9,833 bases of DNA, taken from JAAETI01 sp965368515. GTDB lineage: Bacteria > Actinomycetota > Acidimicrobiia > Spongiisociales > UBA5794. Shown in pieces: positions 1 through 6,388 of the stretch. The first letter of the stretch is position 1; the number at the start of each line of letters is the position of its first letter. Location: assembly GCA_965368515.1 (NCBI GenBank), contig CBDUNF010000140.1, positions 1-9,833 of the forward strand, written 5' to 3'. Both the position numbers and the translations under genes were made by a program. The notes under the pieces were generated by a model. It saw only the letters and a program-made list of their open reading frames with translations, was not told where the DNA came from and did no database searches.

Positions 1-108
1 CACCATCGTCGGATGCTTGTGGACGTAGCTGCCTAGCCGGCGCCGCATCCAGTTCCCTCATTTGCGACGTGGGATGCCGGGTATGCTCTGAGGGTCGAAT
101 GGAGGCCT

Positions 109-1875
109 ATGCGACGCATCTTTGCTGCGCTCTGTGCAGTCGCAATCGTGGCCGGTTCATGTGGAGGGGACACCGAAGAACCGGCGGCGACCACCGCGCG
201 CGTCACGTCCACCGCCACCGAAGCCCCCACAACGACGGAAGCGACGACCACCACCGAGTCCACCACATCGACGACGGCGGCTCCGACCTATGCCGTCGGG
301 GGCTCCGTCGTAATCGGTGACGACCAGGAGCCGATCACGCTCAATCCGTATGCAGTCGACGGCGACCATTTCATCACGTCGATCATTGGACAGGCCCACC
401 TGGCGGGCGCATACGATATAGATGGAACCACGCTCGAGTTGATACCGGAGTTGCTAACCGAGCTGCCCTCCGTAGGCAACGGGGGAGTCACCGTCAACGA
501 CGACGGGACGATGACGGTCCGCTACCAGATCCGCGACGAAGCGACCTGGAGCGACGGGATACCGATTAGCGGGAGTGACTTCGAGTTCACCCTTGATGTG
601 ATGCTGAATCGGCGCGACGAAGACATCGACTACTGGTTCGATGTCGTCTCAACCGAGGCAGACGAGAAGACCTTCGCGTTCACCCTCGCTGCGCCATCTG
701 CGATGTACGAGACGATGTTTCCTGTCGTCATTCCGAAGCATGCTGTCGACGACTCGGATTTTCTCGCCGATTGGAACGACCAAATGTGGCCCGCCGCCGG
801 GCCGTTCGTATTCGAAGAGTGGCAGCGTGGCGAATACATACGGCTGAGTCGGAACAACCACTACTGGAAGTTCGATCAGGAGAGTGGCATTCAGCTGCCT
901 TATCTGGATGCGGTGGAATTCCGCTTCATCCCCGAGACCGACTCACTCGTCTATTCCTTTACGCAGCGCGAGCTAGATGTGATTCAGCCGCCTCCGGCGC
1001 CCGACACAGTCGGAAGACTCCAAGAGCTCGAGTCGGCCGGTGCTGAGGTCCAGGTGAAGGCCGGGCCCGTCTGGGAGCATCTCAACTTCCAGTTCGGTCC
1101 GGATAACCGCAACGCCGATTCGTTCAACCAACACACAGCGTTTCGACAAGCGATCGGGTATGCCATCGATAGCGAAGCGCTTGCGCATCTCGTCGGTTGG
1201 ATCCCGATTGGTTCCATGCTGAGTCCGTGGACGAGCGAGGGACCGTGGGATCAGTATGGACAGGATCTGGTGAAGGCCAGAGAGCTGCTTGCACAGGCGT
1301 GTGACGAGGCGGGTCGGGACTGCGAAGCAAACCCACCGGTGATGATCTTCTCGACTACGAGCAATGCAGATGAAAGACCGCGCATCGCCGACAATCTCAA
1401 GACGGTTCTTGGTGCCGTGGGCATTGAGGTCGAGTTGCAGTTGGAGGACTCGCAGCTGTACTTCGGTGAGACGCTCGACAGAGGAACCTGGGACGTTGGT
1501 TGGTGGGCGTGGGTTGCGGAACCGGGAGCTTCGGGTTTCGTCGGCTTGTTGGATCTCTTCGACCCCGCACAGCCGCCCCCGGACGGTGGTAACTACTACC
1601 GCTGGGGTACCCCCGACTCCTCGGTTAGCGACGACGCGGTCGACCGCTATGCGGACATTCTCGCGATCGCTCGGGAGACCGTCGATCCGGAGGAGCTCGT
1701 CACTCTCGCCCGGGCGGCAGAGCAAATCCTTGCCGAGAACGCTGTGATTGTGCCGGTAGGTGCTCGGACAGTTGTAGGAGCCGTGTGGGCGGACAAGCTC
1801 AGCGGGTACGAGATGAACCCCTCGCAGGCGAGCCATACCTGGAACATCGAACACTGGCGGAGAATCGATCTGTAG
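109..1875 (+). CDS. Family-5 ABC transporter substrate-binding lipoprotein (SBP1)
   Basis: This 588-residue extracytoplasmic solute receptor feeds an ABC importer; the family binds peptides, nickel or oligosaccharides, and the ligand here is unknown. Residues 1-17 form a lipoprotein signal (RR followed by a hydrophobic stretch) ending in AGSC, with C18 the predicted lipidated cysteine. A Thr/Glu/Ala/Pro-rich linker spans about 21-60 and the binding domain follows. The family signature is seen at 147-163 (WSDG...FEFTLD), and NYYRWGT lies at 495-501. C398 and C405 could form a disulfide that the paralogue SBP2 lacks. The ATG at 109 has GGAGG at 101-105, only 3 bases away, which is short, but the signal peptide fits no later start. 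The protein resembles the product of 3062-4873 along its whole length. It lies 45 bases before gpmA with no visible terminator, so read-through is possible. Confidence 0.93.
   Translation: MRRIFAALCAVAIVAGSCGGDTEEPAATTARVTSTATEAPTTTEATTTTESTTSTTAAPTYAVGGSVVIGDDQEPITLNPYAVDGDHFITSIIGQAHLAGAYDIDGTTLELIPELLTELPSVGNGGVTVNDDGTMTVRYQIRDEATWSDGIPISGSDFEFTLDVMLNRRDEDIDYWFDVVSTEADEKTFAFTLAAPSAMYETMFPVVIPKHAVDDSDFLADWNDQMWPAAGPFVFEEWQRGEYIRLSRNNHYWKFDQESGIQLPYLDAVEFRFIPETDSLVYSFTQRELDVIQPPPAPDTVGRLQELESAGAEVQVKAGPVWEHLNFQFGPDNRNADSFNQHTAFRQAIGYAIDSEALAHLVGWIPIGSMLSPWTSEGPWDQYGQDLVKARELLAQACDEAGRDCEANPPVMIFSTTSNADERPRIADNLKTVLGAVGIEVELQLEDSQLYFGETLDRGTWDVGWWAWVAEPGASGFVGLLDLFDPAQPPPDGGNYYRWGTPDSSVSDDAVDRYADILAIARETVDPEELVTLARAAEQILAENAVIVPVGARTVVGAVWADKLSGYEMNPSQASHTWNIEHWRRIDL
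205..290 (+). repeat. Low-complexity Thr/Glu/Ala codon tract in SBP1 linker
   Basis: This run of ACC/ACG/ACA, GAA/GAG and GCC/GCG codons encodes the Thr-rich linker (about residues 33-60) between the lipid anchor and the folded domain. In this type of lipoprotein such linkers act as flexible tethers and may be O-glycosylated; that is family knowledge and not visible here. The tract is imperfect, with no exact tandem unit. Confidence 0.7.
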
Positions 1876-1908
1876 ACGATCTCGCGCTAGTTTTTGAGTA
1901 TCACGACT

Positions 1909-1913
1909 AGGAG
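1909..1913 (+). promoter_or_regulatory. Ribosome binding site fixing the gpmA start
   Basis: AGGAG lies 7 bases before the ATG at 1921. It decides between that ATG and an in-frame upstream TTG at 1894, which has no comparable site and would add nine residues not expected ahead of the conserved MAKLVLLRHG start. Confidence 0.75.
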
Positions 1914-1920
1914 TCTTCTG

Positions 1921-2661
1921 ATGGCAAAACTCGTATTGCTTCGTCACGGCCAATCGACCTGGAATCTCGAAAACATCTTCACCGGATGGACCGATGTATC
2001 GCTGTCGGAGAAGGGTGAGGCTGAGGCCAAGGCTGCTGGGCAGGTCATGAAGGAAGAAGGCTTCCACTTCGACGTCGCGCACACGTCGCTGCTGGAGCGT
2101 GCGATCAACACACTGCACATCGCGCTGGTCGAGATGGATCAGGTGTGGATCCCGGTTGTGAAGCATTGGCGTCTCAACGAGCGTCACTACGGGGCGCTGC
2201 AGGGTCTCAACAAGAAGGAGACCTCTGACCAGCATGGCAAGGAGCAGGTCCACATCTGGCGTCGCTCGTACTCGACGCCGCCGCCGGCGCTCGACCCGAT
2301 GGACGAGCGGCATCCGGGGAATGACCCGCGCTACTCCTGGATGCCACCTGATCTTCTCCCGGCTACCGAGTGTCTCGAGGATGTCGTCGACCGCATGCTC
2401 CCGTACTGGCACGATGCGATCGTTCCGGACCTGCGCGCCGGCAAACAGGTGATAGTCGCCGCCCACGGCAACAGTCTGCGCGCCCTGGTCAAGCACCTCG
2501 ACGGTGTCTCGGACGAGGAGATCACGGGCCTCAATATCCCTACGGGGATCCCGCTGCTGTACGAACTCGACGAGAATCTGCAGCCGCTAAGCAGCCGCTA
2601 CCTCGGTGACGCCGAAGCCGCCGCGGCCGCGGCCGAGGCGGTCGCAAAGCAAGCTGGTTGA
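1921..2661 (+). CDS. gpmA: 2,3-bisphosphoglycerate-dependent phosphoglycerate mutase
   Basis: This cytoplasmic glycolytic and gluconeogenic enzyme interconverts 3-phosphoglycerate and 2-phosphoglycerate through a phosphohistidine. The 246 residues match the usual length of cofactor-dependent mutases. The N-terminal LVLLRHGQSTWN contains the phospho-accepting H9. R60 lies in LLERAINTL, and LNERHYGALQG carries E87, the presumed proton donor. AAHGNSLRALVKHLDG contains the second catalytic histidine, H182, and NIPTGIPLLYELD is the conserved C-terminal strand region. The tail, about residues 231-246, is Ala-rich (AEAAAAAAEAVAKQAG), as in many actinobacterial homologues. All key residues are present, so the enzyme should be active. 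The gene is 45 bases downstream of SBP1 and no promoter is obvious in the gap, so it may be partly co-transcribed. A following candidate promoter separates it from secG. Confidence 0.97.
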   Translation: MAKLVLLRHGQSTWNLENIFTGWTDVSLSEKGEAEAKAAGQVMKEEGFHFDVAHTSLLERAINTLHIALVEMDQVWIPVVKHWRLNERHYGALQGLNKKETSDQHGKEQVHIWRRSYSTPPPALDPMDERHPGNDPRYSWMPPDLLPATECLEDVVDRMLPYWHDAIVPDLRAGKQVIVAAHGNSLRALVKHLDGVSDEEITGLNIPTGIPLLYELDENLQPLSSRYLGDAEAAAAAAEAVAKQAG

Positions 2662-2703
2662 TCGCCGCTCACAACCAATTGCCATAAGTTGGCTGGTTGA
2701 AAC

Positions 2704-2732
2704 TTGATCTTCGCGCCCGAAGGCTCCATACT
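2704..2732 (+). promoter_or_regulatory. Candidate sigma70-type promoter for secG
   Basis: TTGATC (2704-2709) and CATACT (2727-2732) are separated by 17 bases. Each hexamer matches four of six positions of the vegetative consensus. Initiation near 2739 would give a leader of about 44 bases to the secG start. Support rests on sequence resemblance and position only. Confidence 0.4.
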
Positions 2733-2743
2733 GCGCGGCTGAT

Positions 2744-2763
2744 GGGCCCGTGTGTGCGGGTCC
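2744..2763 (+). promoter_or_regulatory. secG leader hairpin
   Basis: GGGCCCG (2744-2750) pairs with CGGGTCC (2757-2763), with one G-T pair, around a TGTGTG loop. It sits between the candidate promoter start point and the secG ribosome site GGGAG (2774-2778). No T-run follows, so it is not a good terminator. It could stabilise the mRNA 5' end or modulate translation. Confidence 0.4.
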
Positions 2764-2782
2764 GTGTGAGAAAGGGAGACTC

Positions 2783-3010
2783 TTGGCATCAGTCGTAGCG
2801 GCGCTTCACGCGCTCGTGTCGCTAGGCCTCATATTTCTGATCCTGCTTCATGCGGGTCGGGGTGGGGGCGTATCTGACATGTTCGGCGGTGGCATGAGTG
2901 GAGGCTTTTCGGGATCCAATGTTGTTGAGAGAAATCTCGACAGGATCACGGTTGCTGTATCTGCCGTGTTTGCGGTAACCACTGTCACGCTTACGTGGCT
3001 CTGGCGCTAA
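2783..3010 (+). CDS. secG: Preprotein translocase subunit SecG
   Basis: This small membrane subunit of the SecYEG channel assists protein export, including that of the two lipoproteins encoded on either side. With the TTG start the product has 75 residues, a normal SecG length. Helix 1 covers about 3-22, and a glycine-rich cytoplasmic loop follows with HAGRGGGVSDMFGGG, then GSNVVERNLDRIT and helix 2 at about 55-74. The loop sequence is characteristic of the actinobacterial SecG family. The TTG at 2783 is chosen because GGGAG at 2774-2778 lies 4 bases upstream and the helix begins immediately. An in-frame GTG at 2750 lies inside the leader hairpin, has no ribosome site and would add a polar extension. 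The next gene, SBP2, begins 51 bases downstream with no convincing terminator between them. Confidence 0.93.
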   Translation: MASVVAALHALVSLGLIFLILLHAGRGGGVSDMFGGGMSGGFSGSNVVERNLDRITVAVSAVFAVTTVTLTWLWR

Positions 3011-3047
3011 AACGCTGAGATCATCAGTTTCCCTACCACGGAATACC

Positions 3048-3054
3048 AAGGAGG
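3048..3054 (+). promoter_or_regulatory. Strong ribosome binding site of SBP2
   Basis: AAGGAGG lies 7 bases before the TTG at 3062. It is a near-perfect match to the 16S 3' end and supports the TTG as the true start. It is the strongest such site in the window, consistent with a highly produced receptor. Confidence 0.8.
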
Positions 3055-3061
3055 CAACACC

Positions 3062-4873
3062 TTGAATCGATTGTGGCGTAGCCGCAAGGTGTTGTGGTTG
3101 GCTGTTCTCCTCGCTTTCGCAATGATCGCTGCTGCATGCGGCGATTCTGATGATGGCGGCGAAGAGACCACAGCTGCACCCACAACAGAAGCAGCAGAAA
3201 CAACAGAAGCTCCAACTACGACTGAAGCAATGGTAGAAGAGACCACCACCACTACTGAAGCCGATCCCGGCAAGCAGTACGGTGGCGAGGTCGTCGTTGC
3301 TGATGATCAGGAGCCCCCGACACTGAACTGGGCCGTACCCGGTGGCGACAACGCCATCGTTTCGCTCATCGGTCAGTCCTACTGGGCTGGCACGCAGGAA
3401 ATCGACGGCTTCACTCTCGAGCTCATCCCTGAGCTAGTGACTGAGCTGCCGACGACCAGCAACGGTGGCGTTAACGTCAATGACGACGGCACAATGACTG
3501 TTAACTACCAAATCCGTGATGAGGCAATCTGGTCCGACGGAACGCCTGTCAGCGGTGACGACTATCAGTTCACCTATGAGATCATCACCGATCCGGAACT
3601 CCCTGTCGACAAGACCGTCTACGAGGACATCATCTCCACCGAGGTGGGGGCGAAGACGTTCTCGTATACCCTTGCGCAGCCGACTGCTCAGTATGAATTG
3701 ATCTTCGGATCGATCATCCCGAAGCATGCGGTTGAGGGCACCGACTTCACGACTGACTGGAACGAGACCATGTGGCCTTCGGCTGGTGGGTTCGTGTTCG
3801 ACACCTGGCAAAAGGGTGAGTTCATTCGCGTAGTCCGCAACGACAACTACTGGAAGACTGATGCCGAAACCGGTCAGCAGCTTCCGTTCCTCGACAGCGT
3901 CGTTTTCCGGTTCATCCCGGAGACTGAGTCGATCATCACAGCCTTCAAGGGCCGTGAAGTCGACGTCATTCAGCCTCCGCCAGCATCCGAGACGATCGAA
4001 GCACTTCAGGCTCTCGAGGCCGAAGGTGCAATCGTCGAGGTTCTCTCCGGTCCGGTTTGGGAGCACTTGAACTTCCAGTTCGGCCCCGGTCGTCTTGACC
4101 GCAACGAGAACTCAGCAAACGAGAACCTGAATTATCGCAAGGGCGTTGCCCATGCGATCAACAAGGACCTCATCGTTGATGAGATTCTTGCTGGTCAGGT
4201 TGAGCCGCTGACATCGTTCCTCGAGCCGGTCACACCGACCATCTCGACGAGCGCTTGGGCTCAGTACGACTACAACATCGAGACGCCGATGGGCTACTTC
4301 GAGGATGCGAAAGCTGAACTCGGCGTCGACACCCTCTACACCGTCTTCTCGACCACGTCGAACAACGACGCTCGCGTCAAGCTCTCTGAGCTGTTCGTGA
4401 ACATGTTCAACGATGTGGGCGTCGAGTACGAGAACCAGCTCGAGGATTCTCAGCTGTTCTTCGGTGAGACGCTTGATAACGGTCTGTGGGACTTTGGCGA
4501 GTGGGCATGGCTCGGTTCGCCAGGATTCTCCGGCGCTATCAGCCTGTTCGACTTGTTCGACCCGGAGGCACCGCCACCGGACGGCGGTAACTACTACCGC
4601 TGGGGCACCGAAGACTCGGTAACCATCGATGATCAGACTGCGCGTTTCGCAGAGATCCGCGATGAGCTGAACGCTTCTGTGGACCCGGACGTCCTTGTCC
4701 CGCTGATGCAGGAAGGCGAGCAAATCCTCGCCGACCAGGTCGTCATCATCCCGCTGTATGCACGTCTCGTGACGTCTGCAGTGTGGGCTGACGAAGTTGG
4801 CGGACACAAGCACAACCCGACCCAGGCGGCTCACACCTGGAACATCGAAGAGTGGTATCGCGTAGACCTCTAA
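3062..4873 (+). CDS. Family-5 ABC transporter substrate-binding lipoprotein (SBP2)
   Basis: This 603-residue extracytoplasmic receptor is probably the cognate binding protein of the permease operon downstream. The N-terminus is basic (RLWRSRK) and is followed by a hydrophobic segment ending in IAAAC, with C26 the predicted lipidated cysteine. A Thr/Glu/Ala linker runs from about 36 to 67. The family motif is at 157-173 (WSDGTPVSG, then FTYE). The C-terminal half shares long near-identical blocks with SBP1, for example GPVWEHLNFQFG at 330-341, LEDSQLFFGETLD at 460-472, PPPDGGNYYRWGT at 504-516 and AHTWNIEEW at 590-598. It lacks SBP1's cysteine pair. The start is TTG behind a strong ribosome site. 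The gene ends with its own terminator, so its mRNA is likely uncoupled from the permeases. The ligand cannot be read from sequence. Confidence 0.94.
   Translation: MNRLWRSRKVLWLAVLLAFAMIAAACGDSDDGGEETTAAPTTEAAETTEAPTTTEAMVEETTTTTEADPGKQYGGEVVVADDQEPPTLNWAVPGGDNAIVSLIGQSYWAGTQEIDGFTLELIPELVTELPTTSNGGVNVNDDGTMTVNYQIRDEAIWSDGTPVSGDDYQFTYEIITDPELPVDKTVYEDIISTEVGAKTFSYTLAQPTAQYELIFGSIIPKHAVEGTDFTTDWNETMWPSAGGFVFDTWQKGEFIRVVRNDNYWKTDAETGQQLPFLDSVVFRFIPETESIITAFKGREVDVIQPPPASETIEALQALEAEGAIVEVLSGPVWEHLNFQFGPGRLDRNENSANENLNYRKGVAHAINKDLIVDEILAGQVEPLTSFLEPVTPTISTSAWAQYDYNIETPMGYFEDAKAELGVDTLYTVFSTTSNNDARVKLSELFVNMFNDVGVEYENQLEDSQLFFGETLDNGLWDFGEWAWLGSPGFSGAISLFDLFDPEAPPPDGGNYYRWGTEDSVTIDDQTARFAEIRDELNASVDPDVLVPLMQEGEQILADQVVIIPLYARLVTSAVWADEVGGHKHNPTQAAHTWNIEEWYRVDL
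3169..3265 (+). repeat. A-rich Thr/Glu/Ala repeat tract in SBP2 linker
   Basis: This tract codes for the linker after the lipid cysteine (TTAAPTTEAAETTEAPTTTE and onward). ACAACAGAAGC occurs exactly at 3182-3192 and again at 3200-3210, an 18-base period equal to six codons. Codons here favour ACA, GAA and GCA, unlike the more GC-rich usage of the rest of the gene. This suggests local slippage-type expansion. Confidence 0.7.
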
Positions 4874-4897
4874 GGTCGAAACGAACCAAGTAATCAG

Positions 4898-4935
4898 GAA
4901 GAGGGCCCGCAACTGCGGGCCCGCTTCTCTTGTGG
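4898..4935 (+). terminator. Intrinsic terminator after SBP2
   Basis: GGGCCCGC (4903-4910) and GCGGGCCC (4915-4922) form a perfect 8-bp stem with an AACT loop. The stem extends across one mismatch by GAAG/CTTC (4898-4901 with 4924-4927) and is followed by a T-rich stretch (TTCTCTTGT). It lies 25 bases past the SBP2 stop and should isolate SBP2 from the permease operon. Confidence 0.85.
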
Positions 4936-5161
4936 CCTCCTCTCCAGGGAGAGCACCACTGGCGAAGCCGGGGGAGGGGACCTATCTCCGCCTACTCTGC
5001 GTTTCGTGAGGGCTTGACTCCGCGAGTCACTGTGGAGCGCTCGGCCCGCTTGCTACCCCCAGTCGGCACGATCCAGAAAACGTCAGGAGAGCGCTGGTTC
5101 CTCTCGCCCGGGGCGGCTCGCCTGGTATAGTCGCTGGACCCGAGCGGGAGGCAACAAAAGG
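4936..5161 (+). promoter_or_regulatory. Non-coding control region before the permease operon
   Basis: No gene is supported in the stretch between the SBP2 terminator and the first permease. It holds several short inverted repeats: CTCTCC-AG-GGAGAG (4940-4953), TGACTC-CGC-GAGTCA (5015-5029), GAGCGCTC (5035-5042) and CGCCC-G-GGGCG (5105-5115). An extended -10 promoter and the permease ribosome site follow. The palindromes could be regulator sites, but each is short enough to arise by chance in GC-rich DNA. Confidence 0.45.
5123..5131 (+). promoter_or_regulatory. Extended -10 promoter of the permease operon
   Basis: TGGTATAGT contains the TGn extension plus TATAGT, a five-of-six match to the -10 consensus. 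No good -35 hexamer stands 16-18 bases upstream, which is typical of extended -10 promoters. Initiation near 5138 would give a leader of roughly 24 bases containing GGGAGG (5146-5151). The palindrome CGCCCGGGGCG at 5105-5115 overlaps the expected -33 to -23 zone, where a bound protein could block polymerase. Confidence 0.6.
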
Positions 5162-6388
5162 GTGTTTGCTTATATCATCCGCCGCTTGGTTTACGGCATA
5201 GTCACGCTGTTTGCATTGAGCTTGGTGGTATTTGCTCTCATCCAGTTATCTGGAGGAACACCACTGGATCGGCTGAAGCTGAATCCGAGAATGCAACCCG
5301 TGATTGCGCAGTTGACCGAGCAATGGGGCTTGGATAAGCCCTGGTACGAGCAGTACTTCATATGGCTGAGAAACTTCGTATGGCCAATTGATGTACCTGC
5401 CGAGGACGGCTTGACCGTGCTCTTCGGCAAGATCGGAGTGAGGAGCTGGGTAGCCTTTGCGGCTTTCTTCGCTGCGGTCGGCTACACGGTCGCAACGTTC
5501 TTTGCGAAGATCGAGGCGAATTGGTGGCGCACGTATCGCGCCTTTTCGATCCTCGTTGTCTGGGGAATCTCTTTCTGGGTGATCAAGAGCCGCATCGTGT
5601 TCGCCTTGAACTGGGGAGAATCGTTCCGCGGCGACGGCGCTGTTTGGGACAACATCTTCGGCGCAGCGGGCAACACCTTCCGTCTCGGTCTCACTGCCCT
5701 CGCTTTGGCGCTGATGATCGGAATCCCGCTCGGTGTATATCAGGCAATCAAGCAATACTCGTTCTTTGATCAGCTTGGCACCATGTTGTCGTTCATTACT
5801 TTCTCGACGCCGATCTTCATCATCGGTGTCATGCTGCAGCTGATGCTGGCGTACCAGCTCGAGCGCTGGATCGGGGTGAAGATCTTCTACGTCGCCGGCA
5901 TGACCAGCTCGGGCTACGCCGAGCTCGGTAGAGGCTTCCTCGGGCTGCCATCTCTCGCACAGCTCGGAGACGTTGTCCAGCACCTGGCCTTGCCGGCGAT
6001 ATCGATCGCCGCAATCTCGATGGCCGGTTACTCGCGCTTCCAGCGTGCGTCGATGCTCGAGGTCATGCACAGTGACTACCTGCGGACGGCCAAGGCCAAA
6101 GGGCTGCCCCGCCGCACCATCATCATCAAGCACGCGCTCCGTAACGCGATGATCCCGATCGTGACGCTCGTATCGCTCGACATCGCAACCATGATCGGTG
6201 GGGCGATCATTACCGAGTCCATCTTCGGGTGGCCTGGAGTCGGGCGTCTCTACATCGGCGCTATCAACGCGGTCGACTACCCGACGATCATGGCTGTTGT
6301 ACTCGCAATCGGTGCCGGTGTTGTCCTCATGAACATCGTTGCCGACATCTTGTATGGCGTCCTTGATCCGAGGGTGCGCTATGACTGA
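5162..6388 (+). CDS. ABC transporter permease, DppB/OppB family, with extra two-helix insert
   Basis: This is one half of the transmembrane pore of a peptide-type importer, 408 residues long where the family usually has about 310-340. Helix 1 is at about 9-30, then LDKPWYEQY (57-65) as in typical DppB. An extra segment of about 75 residues (75-149) follows, with two predicted helices at about 95-115 and 126-148. The family core resumes at NWGESF (150-155). The coupling loop that docks the ATPase is at 305-330 (DYLRTAKAKGLPRR...HALRNAM), followed by TESIFGWPGVGRLYIGAI and the terminal LYGVLDPRVR. The GTG start at 5162 has GGGAGG 10 bases upstream, and helix 1 follows directly. The gene overlaps the next permease by 8 bases, so the two are translationally coupled. 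The substrate is unknown. Confidence 0.93.
   Translation: MFAYIIRRLVYGIVTLFALSLVVFALIQLSGGTPLDRLKLNPRMQPVIAQLTEQWGLDKPWYEQYFIWLRNFVWPIDVPAEDGLTVLFGKIGVRSWVAFAAFFAAVGYTVATFFAKIEANWWRTYRAFSILVVWGISFWVIKSRIVFALNWGESFRGDGAVWDNIFGAAGNTFRLGLTALALALMIGIPLGVYQAIKQYSFFDQLGTMLSFITFSTPIFIIGVMLQLMLAYQLERWIGVKIFYVAGMTSSGYAELGRGFLGLPSLAQLGDVVQHLALPAISIAAISMAGYSRFQRASMLEVMHSDYLRTAKAKGLPRRTIIIKHALRNAMIPIVTLVSLDIATMIGGAIITESIFGWPGVGRLYIGAINAVDYPTIMAVVLAIGAGVVLMNIVADILYGVLDPRVRYD

Noticed and set aside
82..87. TATGCT as a -10 box for SBP1
   Set aside because: It matches only four of six positions and has no acceptable -35 at 16-18 bases. The real promoter may lie upstream of the window.
1894..1920. Upstream TTG start for gpmA
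   Set aside because: The ATG at 1921 has a well-spaced AGGAG and gives the conserved N-terminus.
973..2496. A 507-residue open frame on the minus strand
   Set aside because: It runs antisense across SBP1 and gpmA, both certain on the + strand. Its protein is Arg/His/Val-rich with no recognisable domain, as expected for a complementary-frame shadow in GC-rich DNA.
3014..3029. CTGA...TCAG followed by TTT after secG as a terminator
   Set aside because: The stem is only 4 bp and AT-rich, too weak to call.
4112..4912. A 266-residue open frame on the minus strand
   Set aside because: It would begin inside the SBP2 terminator hairpin and is antisense to SBP2. It shows no motif.
4936..5120. Structured RNA or riboswitch in the control region
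   Set aside because: I could not recognise a known riboswitch or tRNA-like fold; only short separate palindromes are visible.
4930..5130. A possible 66-residue gene in the gap before the permeases
   Set aside because: The TTG start falls in the T-rich tail of the terminator, there is no ribosome site, the frame overlaps the extended -10 box, and the translation has no recognisable feature.
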